Shown here: piece after piece, positions 16,211 through 23,749 of the stretch
How positions within the stretch are numbered: the stretch's first letter is position 1
Layout of the letters: each line of letters opens with the position of its first letter
Assembly: GCA_964609245.1 (NCBI GenBank)
Contig: CAZSSB010000011.1
Span: 12,067-76,066, forward strand
Length of the DNA: 64,000 nucleotides
Direction of reading: 5' to 3'
From: JAFGCY01 sp964609245
GTDB lineage: Bacteria > 4484-113 > JAFGCY01
Made by a program: the position numbers and the translations under genes
Notes under the pieces: model-generated
What the model saw: only the letters and a program-made list of their open reading frames with translations
Told to the model about the DNA's origin: nothing
Databases searched by the model: none

Positions 16211-17086
16211 TCAGTGACGCTTCAGCGTTGCGAAGGCGCTCGCGAAGCCGCTGGCCACCAGCTTGGCCTGCAGCGCCTCCGCGTCTTCGTAGCTATCCAG
16301 TGTGGCAACGTGCACCAAATACTCGAGCTCCATCTCGACAATCGTGCCCTGGAGGCCCAGCGGCGCCAGACCAGCCCTGGCGGTCTCCGCGCCCTCCCTG
16401 GAAGTGAAGCTGCCTGCGTATACCTTGAAGACCGGTCCGCTACCTCCCGACCCGTCCTCAGCCACATCCTCTGCATCTTCGGCAACGCCCTCGGACTCAC
16501 TGTCCCGCTCTTGCTCAGGCGCAGCCGCCGGTGCTTCCGCTTCTTCCGGCGCCGCAACTCCGGAGTTCCCCGTCTCAGCTGGGGAAGTCTCTTCCGCCGG
16601 TTCCTCGGAGGGAGGGGTAGGGGTGTCCTGCCCCGCTACGTCACCATCGCTGGCTGCGCTCCCACTCTCTGCTTCCTCCGCACTGCCAGCCTCAGCCATA
16701 GCTGATCCGTCCTGCCCAGTACCGCCCTCCACCTCCACGCTCACACCTGCCATCGACGGGCTGTAATCCACGTTGCTGAGATCACCAATCTCAGCATCCC
16801 CGGCCTGCTCCGCGCCCCCGTCCACGCTGCCCGGCGTCTCCTCTGCCCCCGGGCTGCCGCTGCCCAGCAGCTGCTCCTGCTCCAGATCTCTCTTTTCGTC
16901 CGCCAGGTCCGCCGCCGTCCGCGGCTGCCGGCTCGGCTGCAGGATGTGCACGTAGCCCAGATACCCCAGTACACCGCCCACAACAGCAACCAATACGCAT
17001 CCGATCACAAGCGAGCTATACCGGCGGTATCTGCTGTCGCGCTCGCGCTTTCTCAGGTAGAAGTCCGGATAGTACTTCTCGGCCAT
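16211..17086 (-). CDS. Single-pass membrane protein with C-terminal SPOR domain
   Basis: SPOR domains bind denuded septal peptidoglycan, which usually places such proteins at the division site. The 291-residue protein has a basic N-terminus (YLRKRERDSRYRRY), one membrane helix at about 26-48, a long acidic and Pro/Ala/Ser-rich linker (about 55-215), and a SPOR domain at about 215-291 (FKVYAGSFTSREGAETARAGL and YLVHVATLDSYEDAEAL). The topology is FtsN-like: short cytosolic end, helix, periplasmic linker, SPOR. A strong AGGGAGG ribosome site precedes the ATG. It converges on thiE with 17 bases between. Confidence 0.82.
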   Translation of the reverse strand: MAEKYYPDFYLRKRERDSRYRRYSSLVIGCVLVAVVGGVLGYLGYVHILQPSRQPRTAADLADEKRDLEQEQLLGSGSPGAEETPGSVDGGAEQAGDAEIGDLSNVDYSPSMAGVSVEVEGGTGQDGSAMAEAGSAEEAESGSAASDGDVAGQDTPTPPSEEPAEETSPAETGNSGVAAPEEAEAPAAAPEQERDSESEGVAEDAEDVAEDGSGGSGPVFKVYAGSFTSREGAETARAGLAPLGLQGTIVEMELEYLVHVATLDSYEDAEALQAKLVASGFASAFATLKRH

Positions 17087-17389
17087 CTTTGGCCTCCCTA
17101 GAGCTTCATCTCACCCCCGGACGGCATCCCACCGCCCTTACGCTGCATAATAACACACATCTACGTCCATTACCGGCCCCGCGCAGCTTCTTCCTTCGCC
17201 GGAAGGGCACAGCACCACACACACCAGCTTGATTCGAGACGATTCCCATAAGGGTGATTATGTTGCAATCATCGATTTGCCCGCTGCCAAGTGGCGTTCT
17301 GCCGATCTCCGGCGGCGACAGCGATGCTCGACGGTGGGTCATGCTATACTCGCAGCAACCGCCGCGCGCGGCTGAAACTGGAGCAGAGA
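17087..17389. other. Divergent intergenic region between SPOR gene and tatA
   Basis: These 303 bases hold no gene I can support. A minus-strand TATTAT at 17147-17152 could serve the SPOR gene with a 60-base leader. A plus-strand TATACT (17345-17350) with a TG one base upstream could serve tatA. A short hairpin CCTTC-GCCG-GAAGG lies in between. Confidence 0.4.
17345..17350 (+). promoter_or_regulatory. Extended -10 box for tatA (TGc-TATACT)
   Basis: TATACT preceded by TGC gives a leader of about 33 bases to the ATG at 17390, where a GGAG ribosome site is found. No -35 is evident. Confidence 0.4.
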
Positions 17390-17626
17390 ATGCATACAGG
17401 CATAGGGATGGTGCCGCTGGGCATCATGTTCGGGCTGGGTCCGCAGGAGTTGATCATCATCCTGGTGATCGTGCTGGTTCTGTTCGGTGCGACTAAGGTT
17501 CCGCAGCTGATGAGGGGGCTTGGACAAGGAGTGAGGGAGTTCAAGGATGCGGTTAGCACCTCGGACGACGAGACGGAGAATGCGCAGCCGGCCGAGACCA
17601 AGACCGAGGAGCCGCCCGCGCAGTAG
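17390..17626 (+). CDS. tatA: Twin-arginine translocase subunit TatA
   Basis: TatA forms the pore of the Tat pathway, which exports folded proteins. The 78-residue protein has the family pattern: FGLGPQELIIILVIVLVLFG as the single membrane helix, then the hinge and amphipathic helix (ATKVPQLMRGLGQGVREFKDAV), then an acidic tail ending in EEPPAQ. The ATG at 17390 has GGAG six bases upstream; internal ATGs at 17408 and 17426 are possible. No tatB or tatC is adjacent. TatB is unlikely because the hinge FG and the helix sequence are of TatA type. Confidence 0.9.
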   Translation: MHTGIGMVPLGIMFGLGPQELIIILVIVLVLFGATKVPQLMRGLGQGVREFKDAVSTSDDETENAQPAETKTEEPPAQ

Positions 17627-17640
17627 TCCGGCGATGGGGG

Positions 17641-17668
17641 TTGACATCGGCGGGGATCAGTGTAAAAT
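17641..17668 (+). promoter_or_regulatory. Promoter of the 5S rRNA gene (TTGACA-16-TAAAAT)
   Basis: A perfect TTGACA at 17641-17646 is followed after 16 bases by TAAAAT at 17663-17668, with TG directly before the -10. The mature 5S RNA begins about 7 bases downstream. Confidence 0.75.
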
Positions 17669-17674
17669 ACGCGG

Positions 17675-17791
17675 CCCTGGTGTTAATAGCGTGAGGGTCA
17701 CACCCGGTACCATCCCGAACCCGGTCGTTAAGCCTCACAGCGCCGATGATACTGCGGGGGCGACCCCGTGGGAAAGTAGGACAGCGCCAGG
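17675..17791 (+). rRNA. rrf: 5S ribosomal RNA, isolated single gene
   Basis: About 117 bases match the 5S consensus: CCCTGGTG at the 5' end pairs with CGCCAGG at the 3' end, the loop B/C block reads ACACCCGGTACCATCCCGAAC and is followed by GTTAAGCC, and the 3' part has TGGGAAAGTAGGACAGCGCC. No 16S, 23S or tRNA gene is next to it. Its own promoter lies directly upstream and a T-run directly downstream, so it is a monocistronic 5S unit. Confidence 0.93.
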
Positions 17792-17799
17792 ATTTTTTT
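17785..17799 (+). terminator. Terminator of the 5S gene
   Basis: The 3' strand of the 5S closing helix is followed after one base by seven T residues (17793-17799). Confidence 0.65.
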
Positions 17800-17803
17800 C
17801 GCC

Positions 17804-18871
17804 CTATTCCGCTGGACCGAGGATCAACAACCGCGCCAGGTCCAGGTCGAGCTGGTAGTCATAGTCGCACAACAGGCCGGAGCCGACAATCCCGCCCACG
17901 CCGTAGCCGCTGAGTTCCACATAGCGATCCGGGTAAACGACTGCATGCACCGCACCGAGATCGATGGGCGCAGGGCTGGCCCAGGTCAGCGATTCATAAG
18001 CCGGCAGCGTGGCCTGGCGCATGCGTAGCTCCTGATACTCGCAGTCGCCGCGCCACCCGCCGAAGGCGCTGGCACCCTCCCCCGCGCTGAACGCATCGGG
18101 GTGAGCGGCCGCTACACGCTTCAGCACTCCCAGTTCACCAGAGAAGCCTGTGTCAATGTGGAACCAGTACTGCTGGCCAGCGATATTCAGCGGCAAAAAC
18201 ACACCGCGCGGCAGCACCAGTAGCGGCAGAACGATGGAACCACTCGGCGGCATGTACTCGGAGCGGTCGAGCAGCCTGATCTCGTGCCTGGTGTTGCTGA
18301 CCTCGATCACGTAGTCGCGCAGCAGGTATGGCGAAAACGCGCCGGCGTAGTCCCTGCTTAGCTCCTGCTGTGGGATGTAGTACCTGAACGGGACGTCTCG
18401 CAGATGGACGCTGCCCAGGCTCAGCGCACCGACCCACAGATAGCTAAGCTCAACGCCGTCATCGATGGTCGTCTTGCTCTCAAGCCTGGCAACCGCCGTC
18501 GCGCTAACGGTCCTGTCTCCGCTCGGCGGCGGCCAGCCTCCGGACTCGGAATAAACACATGTATAGGTTCCGGTGTCAAACAACAGCGGGTAGACCGTGT
18601 CACCGATCCTGACCTTGACCGTCGGCCTCGTCGGATGCTCGAAGGGGATTACTGCCGGGCCGAAGACCCGCACCGGAGCGCGGCGGTTGAAGTAGTAACG
18701 CGCCAGATCCCTGGCCGTCTCGTCCATTCCGGCCAGCCAGGGGCGCGAATCACCTCCGTCCTCGCCTTCCCCTGCCCCATCGGCGATGGTTGCCGCTGGC
18801 AGTGCAAGACACAGCGGCAGTGCGGCGGCGGCGATTGCAGCCCACGCTCGAAGATGGGTGATGCCACTCAA
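17804..18871 (-). CDS. Secreted retropepsin-like aspartyl protease
   Basis: The protein carries two aspartyl-protease half-sites, LLFDTGTYTCVYSESG and FHIDTGFSGELGVL, each with Asp-Thr-Gly. That makes it a single-chain, two-DTG protein of the retropepsin/gag-asp group, 355 residues long. An N-terminal hydrophobic stretch (AWAAIAAAALPLCLALPAATIA) is a signal peptide, so it acts outside the cytosol. I chose the TTG at 18871, which overlaps the previous stop as TTGA and has AGGA in front; a longer in-frame ATG start at 18901 exists. It is the last gene of a three-gene operon with two small lipoprotein-like proteins. The substrate is unknown. Confidence 0.72.
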   Translation of the reverse strand: MSGITHLRAWAAIAAAALPLCLALPAATIADGAGEGEDGGDSRPWLAGMDETARDLARYYFNRRAPVRVFGPAVIPFEHPTRPTVKVRIGDTVYPLLFDTGTYTCVYSESGGWPPPSGDRTVSATAVARLESKTTIDDGVELSYLWVGALSLGSVHLRDVPFRYYIPQQELSRDYAGAFSPYLLRDYVIEVSNTRHEIRLLDRSEYMPPSGSIVLPLLVLPRGVFLPLNIAGQQYWFHIDTGFSGELGVLKRVAAAHPDAFSAGEGASAFGGWRGDCEYQELRMRQATLPAYESLTWASPAPIDLGAVHAVVYPDRYVELSGYGVGGIVGSGLLCDYDYQLDLDLARLLILGPAE

Positions 18872-19347
18872 CGATTCCTGCCCTCCAGGTGGACAATGCA
18901 CTGCCCGGCACTGTTGGATGTCACCTGCACACGCAGGATCGCGAAGCCGTCGCCCCCTCCCGCGTACTCAACGCCCTCGAGGATTCTGCTGGGATTGTCG
19001 TCTGTCGTGTAGCCCAGCCGATCCAGTTCACCGAGCATCCACAGCGTGGTCTGCTCGACATCCCAGCTCGACAGGGCGGTGAGCTGGACATCGGTCTGCC
19101 CCGCGGCGGACGTATACTCCAGCACCGCGAATGACTGGTTCAGCGGCAGCGCCTCACTAACCTTGCGTGGCACGCTGATCGGTGTCGCGGGCGGCTCGAC
19201 TCTGTCCCCGGCAGCAAGCTCGTGAGACGTCTCTATCTGGCTGTCACGCCATTCCGCCATCTGAGGGCAAGCCGAGGCGAGCATTCCGCCGGCCAGCAGC
19301 AGTACGGCAAGCAGGCTACTCCTCGATGTCCTCCATGGTGTCGCCAT
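18868..19347 (-). CDS. Small exported (probable lipo-) protein, unknown function
   Basis: This is a 159-residue protein starting MATPWRTSRSS, with a signal sequence LLAVLLLAGGMLASAC whose end resembles a weak lipobox. The mature part has no family I recognise; it includes NQSFAVLEYTSAAGQTDVQLTAL and a domain-like end (DRLGYTTDDNP, GFAILRVQVTSNSAGQ), possibly an alpha/beta domain. The ATG at 19347 has GAGGAAG upstream. It overlaps the end of the preceding lipoprotein gene by 32 bases and shares TTGA with the protease gene, so the three are translationally linked. Confidence 0.65.
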   Translation of the reverse strand: MATPWRTSRSSLLAVLLLAGGMLASACPQMAEWRDSQIETSHELAAGDRVEPPATPISVPRKVSEALPLNQSFAVLEYTSAAGQTDVQLTALSSWDVEQTTLWMLGELDRLGYTTDDNPSRILEGVEYAGGGDGFAILRVQVTSNSAGQCIVHLEGRNR

Positions 19348-19540
19348 CTTCTTCCTCTTCGGCCGAGGCTGACTCGCCTGTGTCCATGTCAGCATCGCCG
19401 ACCGTACCCCCCGCCATCTGCTCAGCAATGCCCACCGCGCCCTGGCCACTCTGCTCAGTCTCATCCGCGGTCTCCTTGGCCAGATCACAGCTGGCGCCCA
19501 GCAGCAGCAGTCCCGCCATCAGCCCTATCAACCAGTTCAC
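19316..19540 (-). CDS. Small acidic lipoprotein
   Basis: This is a 74-residue protein from a GTG start with a textbook ribosome site (GGAGGTG, 4 bases upstream). It begins MNWLIGLMAGLLLLGASC, a lipoprotein signal peptide with lipobox LGASC. The mature part is short and very acidic (AEEEEDGDTMEDIEE at the end) and probably unstructured. It is the first gene of the operon with 18868-19347 and the protease. Function is unknown. The longer open frame upstream crosses the tRNA-Thr gene and is not real. Confidence 0.65.
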   Translation of the reverse strand: MNWLIGLMAGLLLLGASCDLAKETADETEQSGQGAVGIAEQMAGGTVGDADMDTGESASAEEEEDGDTMEDIEE

Positions 19541-19624
19541 ATCGCACCTCCACAGTGTACGCGACCATTCTAACCTCTGCCCCGATGTTCGCCTGGCCTC
19601 GGCGACCCGGATTCTCGCGATTAG

Positions 19625-19653
19625 TTGACAGCCGGGCAGCCGGCCTGTATCTT
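19625..19653 (+). promoter_or_regulatory. Promoter of tRNA-Thr/tRNA-Tyr (TTGACA-17-TATCTT)
   Basis: A perfect TTGACA at 19625-19630, a 17-base spacer, and TATCTT at 19648-19653. The tRNA-Thr 5' end is 22 bases downstream. Confidence 0.65.
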
Positions 19654-19674
19654 TTACAGGCTTTAGCGTCACCG

Positions 19675-19747
19675 GCCGGCGTAGCTCAGTTGGCAGAGCA
19701 GCTGATTTGTAATCAGCAGGTCGTCCGTTCGAATCGGATCGCCGGCT
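19675..19747 (+). tRNA. tRNA-Thr (anticodon TGT)
   Basis: A full cloverleaf: acceptor GCCGGCG pairs with CGCCGGC, D arm GTAGCTCAGTTGGCAGAGC, anticodon stem GCTGA/TCAGC with loop TTTGTAA, T arm with GTTCGAATC. The CCA end is not encoded. Confidence 0.95.
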
Positions 19748-19787
19748 CTGCCTGAGCACTTCGGCCCGGTGGCTGATCAGACTCCGT

Positions 19788-19874
19788 GGAGGGGTGTCCG
19801 AGTGGCTAAAGGAGGCAGACTGTAAATCTGTTGGGCAGCGCCCTACGCTGGTTCGAATCCAGCCCCCTCCACCA
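19788..19874 (+). tRNA. tRNA-Tyr (anticodon GTA)
   Basis: A class II tRNA with a long variable arm. Acceptor GGAGGGG pairs with CCCCTCC, the anticodon loop is CTGTAAA, the T arm has GGTTCGAATCC, and ACCA is encoded at the 3' end. It lies 40 bases after tRNA-Thr with no separate promoter seen, so the two are probably cotranscribed. Confidence 0.95.
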
Positions 19875-19934
19875 CCTGCGCCCCACCCGCTTGCCTTCCT
19901 TGGCGCGCCGGCAGTGACGCCGCATACGTCGTGC

Positions 19935-19940
19935 TAGAAT
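19935..19940 (+). promoter_or_regulatory. Extended -10 box for pepA (TGc-TAGAAT)
   Basis: TAGAAT with TG one base upstream gives a leader of about 35 bases to the GTG at 19982. Confidence 0.4.
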
Positions 19941-19981
19941 CGAGCCCCGATCCCAGCAATACCACGGCACGGAGCAGAGCA

Positions 19982-21439
19982 GTGCGCATCAAGATCACCA
20001 GCACGTTACCGAAGTCCCTAAGGCCAGACGCAGTCTGCCGTTTCCACGAGTCGGGCAGAGGATATCAGCAGCCGCGGCACGACAAAGGGCTGCCTGACCC
20101 GCCGCCAGACGCGCCGTTCGTGATCGGCGCGGAGCGAAGCTGGCTGTCGTTCCGCTTCTACATCGAGAACTACGCAAGCTACGACACGCCCGAGGCTCGC
20201 CGCGTCGCCGGAGGCGTCTCCGTGCGCGAGCTGCGCCGGGCCAACGGCGCCAAACTGGTCTGGCTGCTTGACGGCCGCGTGTCACTCGAGCAGTTCAATC
20301 AGCTGGTTACCGGCGGCTTGCTGGCCAGCTACACCTATGACGCCTACAAGTCCAAACCACGCTCCAACGCGGAACCTCAGCTGACAGTCGTGGCTGGCGG
20401 CAATGCACGTGCCTTCCGGGCCGAGGTGCGGCGGTTGCAGGCGATCGATGCCGGCGTGTGTACGGCGCGCGATCTGGGAAATGCCCCTGCCGGCGACCTG
20501 GTGCCCCTGGACCTGGCGGATTACGCTCGGCAGCTGGCCAAAGCCGAAGGACTGGCATTCAAGTCGATGTCCGCAAAGCAGCTCGAACGCGCCGGCTACA
20601 TCGGCCTGACCAGCGTCGGTCGTGGCAGCGCCAATCCACCGGTGATGTTCACCCTCACCCATACACCGGCCCGTCCGCGTCGGGGGGCGAAGCACCTGTG
20701 TCTGGTCGGCAAGGGCCTGTGCTTCGACGCCGGCGGCATCAACCTGAAGCCCTGGGACGGCATGTGGGACATGAAGGCCGACATGGGTGGCGCCGCGGCG
20801 GTGATCGGCGCCATGCAGGCGATTGCTCGGTTGAACCTGCCGGTCCCGGTCACGGCCGTGGTTGCTGCCGCTCAGAACATGCCCGATGGCAAGGCCTACC
20901 TGCCCAGCGACGTGCTGCGCTTCCGCAACGGCCGTACCGTTGAAATCCAGAATACGGATGCCGAGGGGCGACTAGCGCTGGCCGACGCACTGCTCTACGC
21001 GCAGAAGACGCTGCGGCAGCGGCGCATCGTCGACTTCGCGACGCTGACCGGTGCTTCCGCTCGCGCGCTGGGCAACGTATACATCGGTCTCATGTCGCGC
21101 TCCCCTGAGCTGAAAGCCGCCGTACTGGCCGCCGCGGATGCCAGCGGTGAGTTGGCCTGGGAACTGCCGCTGCATCCCGAGTACCGCGAGCTGCTCAAGA
21201 GCACCATTGCCGACGTCCGTAACATCGGTGGGCCATTGGCGGGCGCCCAGACCGCGGCCTGGTTCCTGCACGAGTTCATCGACGGCGGCACCGAGTACGT
21301 CCACCTCGATATCGCCGGCACGTTCGTCGCCAAGAAGGAGGACAAGTACTGGGGGCAGGCGGGGATGACCGGCAGCGGTACGCGCCTGGCAGTGACCCTC
21401 GCCGAGCGCAGCGCCGGAATCGAGGCTACTGGTACATAA
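19982..21439 (+). CDS. pepA: Leucyl aminopeptidase, M17 family
   Basis: This cytosolic two-metal aminopeptidase removes N-terminal residues from peptides. The 485-residue protein has the M17 catalytic signatures: GKGLCFDAGGINLKP (metal-binding Lys and Asp), MKADMGGAAAVIGAM, and NTDAEGRLALADALLYA at about residue 324. The start is GTG at 19982 with GGAG seven bases upstream, giving MRIKITSTLPK. The 3' end overlaps the convergent zinc-protein gene by 14 bases. Confidence 0.95.
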   Translation: MRIKITSTLPKSLRPDAVCRFHESGRGYQQPRHDKGLPDPPPDAPFVIGAERSWLSFRFYIENYASYDTPEARRVAGGVSVRELRRANGAKLVWLLDGRVSLEQFNQLVTGGLLASYTYDAYKSKPRSNAEPQLTVVAGGNARAFRAEVRRLQAIDAGVCTARDLGNAPAGDLVPLDLADYARQLAKAEGLAFKSMSAKQLERAGYIGLTSVGRGSANPPVMFTLTHTPARPRRGAKHLCLVGKGLCFDAGGINLKPWDGMWDMKADMGGAAAVIGAMQAIARLNLPVPVTAVVAAAQNMPDGKAYLPSDVLRFRNGRTVEIQNTDAEGRLALADALLYAQKTLRQRRIVDFATLTGASARALGNVYIGLMSRSPELKAAVLAAADASGELAWELPLHPEYRELLKSTIADVRNIGGPLAGAQTAAWFLHEFIDGGTEYVHLDIAGTFVAKKEDKYWGQAGMTGSGTRLAVTLAERSAGIEATGT

Positions 21440-21959
21440 AGCTCAGGTTGACTCCCATGTCCTCGAGATTCCCGATGGCTTCGGGCGAAAGCTCGGTGTG
21501 CCAATCGGGGTTCACCGGCACGTAGTAGTTGTGGCCACAGGCCGTGCAGCGGACTTTGATTCGCTCAACAAACTCAACCTGACGCAGTTCTTCCTCACGC
21601 TCCCAGGAGCGTGTCATCTTGTGTTCTTCAATGTTGCTCACGATCTCGAACGTCCGCTCGCCGCATTGGTCACAGCGTCGCTCGAACAGCGTGTTGGGCT
21701 TCAGGAGGCTACGTGGAATGAAGCCGAACGTGTCGACCCGGCCTGTGCCGTTGCAGGCCCGGCAGATTTCGCGCTCGTTGCCGATCAGCCCCTGCCCTTC
21801 GCAGAACTGACACGTGGAGAACTCCAGGATATGGCCGTTACCGCCGCACTGGTCACAGGTGGATGGCACTTCCTTCTTGATCAGGCCGAGGAAGGAACTG
21901 GCCTGCACCATCCGCACACCCGTGCCCTGGCAGAACGGGCAAGTTCTCTTGACAAGCAT
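21426..21959 (-). CDS. DnaJ-type zinc-finger protein without a J domain
   Basis: The 177-residue protein has three to four repeats close to the DnaJ zinc centre motif CxxCxGxG: CPFCQGTG, CDQCGGNG, CQFCEGQG and CRACNGTG in residues 7-75. A second part has a CDQC and a CTAC pair (about 97-100 and 141-144) that could form another zinc site. There is no J domain or substrate-binding beta domain. The strong GGAGGAG ribosome site supports the ATG. Such proteins may be thiol or protein-binding scaffolds; the function is not known. Confidence 0.7.
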   Translation of the reverse strand: MLVKRTCPFCQGTGVRMVQASSFLGLIKKEVPSTCDQCGGNGHILEFSTCQFCEGQGLIGNEREICRACNGTGRVDTFGFIPRSLLKPNTLFERRCDQCGERTFEIVSNIEEHKMTRSWEREEELRQVEFVERIKVRCTACGHNYYVPVNPDWHTELSPEAIGNLEDMGVNLSFMYQ

Positions 21960-22143
21960 GTTCTCCTCCAGCGCCCCTGCGTTCTACCTTAGATCATAAC
22001 TGTTTCGAGCCCGATGTTCAATAGCTCACGATCTGGGGCCGCTGTCTGACAGCCCCGCAGGGCCTCGATCCGTCGCCTCCCATTCCGCATCTGGACTGTG
22101 TTAAACTTTCGCCGGTAATCTCAGAGCACGCAGGAGACGGGCA

Positions 22144-23748
22144 TTGGCGGTATCGTCACGCCACGACAGACCCGATTCAAGCCTGAACCTCGTGGAGCTG
22201 TGTCTCGAACTGGCGCAGCTGCCCCTCACGAACCCCAAGACGCTGGGTTCCAGGATCGTTCGGCTGCTCGCCGAGCACCTCGGAACTGACCGTGTCAGCC
22301 TCGTCCTGCTGGCTCCTGACAAGCCCTGCATCGTCGGCATGTTCCAGTCCGGCTTCAGCCTCAAGAAGAGCGAGTGGCAGGAAAGCAGCAAGGTGATCTC
22401 GGAAGTTGTGCGCCATCGCTCCCGGCTGTTTGTATACGACATCCGGGCCGAGCACGCCGACCTACTGGCGCCCTGGGCGGACACCTATCGCACCGACGCC
22501 TTCGCCGCGATCCCGCTGTTCCAGGAGCACCACGCCTACGCCGTGGTCTGCATCAGCAACCTGTCACGGCAACAGCTGATTCAGCTGGAGAATGCGGGGC
22601 CGGACTGGGACCTGTTGGTTGCGCAGTTGCACCAGCTGTGCGCGCTGCTGCCCATCGCCGGGATCGAAGAGGAATCGTGCGAGCCCGCGCCGGACGACGA
22701 ACTGGGGCTGATCTCAGAACTCATCGAGCGATTGGGCCAGACGCTTGACACGCGGAATGTGTATTCAGTGTTCATCGAACTGATCAGTCAGTACGTCCCA
22801 CTCGACATGCTGGCGATCGTGCACGATTCGCTCAACGACGTCCAGCACGGAGTGCTGTGCGTGCGCCGGCCCGCGCATCACGATGACCTAAGCGAGTTGT
22901 TCGCGGGACTGAGCAGCCAGTGGCAGCGACGCCACCGCCGGGCGCCGAGCCTCGAACTGGAACAGGCGGTCCTACTCGGCGGCGAGCTCGTGCAACGGGA
23001 GGGCGACTGTCCAGCGGAGTTGAGGATGGGGTGCACCGAGACCTTTCCGATCTTCCTGGACAACGATCTCTTCGCCCTGATTCTCGTTTCAACAACCGAG
23101 GAGGTCCTGACTGACCGCCATCGGATGCGTCTCTTCAGCATTCTGGCGCACCATCTGATGCTGGACGTCAAGAAGGGCCTGCTGCTGGCGCAGAATCAGG
23201 AAATGCAGACGCTTGACTCGCTGACCGGTCTCTACAACGAACGGCACTTCTTCCAGATGATGGACCGCGAGTTTGATCGGGCCGCGCGCTACAACGTTCC
23301 GCTCTGCCTGCTGATCATCGATGTCGATCACTTCAAGGACGTCAACGAGACCTACGGCTTCGAGACGGGTGATCTGCTCCTGCGCGAAATCAGCCGGATC
23401 CTGATGGAGAACATGCGCACCACGGACTTCGTCAGCCGCTACAGCGGCGAGCGGTTCGTGATCGTCCTGCCCGAGACGCACAACAAGAACTCCGAGATCA
23501 TGGCCAACCGCCTGCGGCGCTTCATCGAGAACAACAGCTTCTACATTCCCAACACGAACGTTTTCATCAAGGTGACCGTCTCCATCGGCGTGGCAAGTTA
23601 CCTTGATCACAAGCCGACCAGCCTGGCGCAGTTCATCGAGTTCGCCGACACTGCGCTCTACTTCGCGAAGCGCGGCGGACGGAATCAGGTGGTGGGATAC
23701 ACCTACGTGATCAACATGATGATGCGCGACACGGACAACGAGGGCTAA
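22144..23748 (+). CDS. GAF-domain protein with degenerate GGDEF and intact I-site
   Basis: The 534-residue cytosolic protein has two GAF-like sensory regions (about 10-165 and 190-345) and a C-terminal GGDEF domain (about 355-525, starting DSLTGLYNERHFFQMMDREF). Metal- and base-binding parts are partly kept (IDVDHFKDVNETYGF), but the signature reads SGERF at residues 434-438, with Arg at a metal-binding position, so cyclase activity is doubtful. The inhibitory I-site RxxD (RTTD, 425-428) is intact at the standard five-residue distance. It may therefore be a c-di-GMP receptor. Start is TTG with AGGAG seven bases upstream. The next gene begins one base after its stop. Confidence 0.85.
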   Translation: MAVSSRHDRPDSSLNLVELCLELAQLPLTNPKTLGSRIVRLLAEHLGTDRVSLVLLAPDKPCIVGMFQSGFSLKKSEWQESSKVISEVVRHRSRLFVYDIRAEHADLLAPWADTYRTDAFAAIPLFQEHHAYAVVCISNLSRQQLIQLENAGPDWDLLVAQLHQLCALLPIAGIEEESCEPAPDDELGLISELIERLGQTLDTRNVYSVFIELISQYVPLDMLAIVHDSLNDVQHGVLCVRRPAHHDDLSELFAGLSSQWQRRHRRAPSLELEQAVLLGGELVQREGDCPAELRMGCTETFPIFLDNDLFALILVSTTEEVLTDRHRMRLFSILAHHLMLDVKKGLLLAQNQEMQTLDSLTGLYNERHFFQMMDREFDRAARYNVPLCLLIIDVDHFKDVNETYGFETGDLLLREISRILMENMRTTDFVSRYSGERFVIVLPETHNKNSEIMANRLRRFIENNSFYIPNTNVFIKVTVSIGVASYLDHKPTSLAQFIEFADTALYFAKRGGRNQVVGYTYVINMMMRDTDNEG

Positions 23749-23749
23749 G

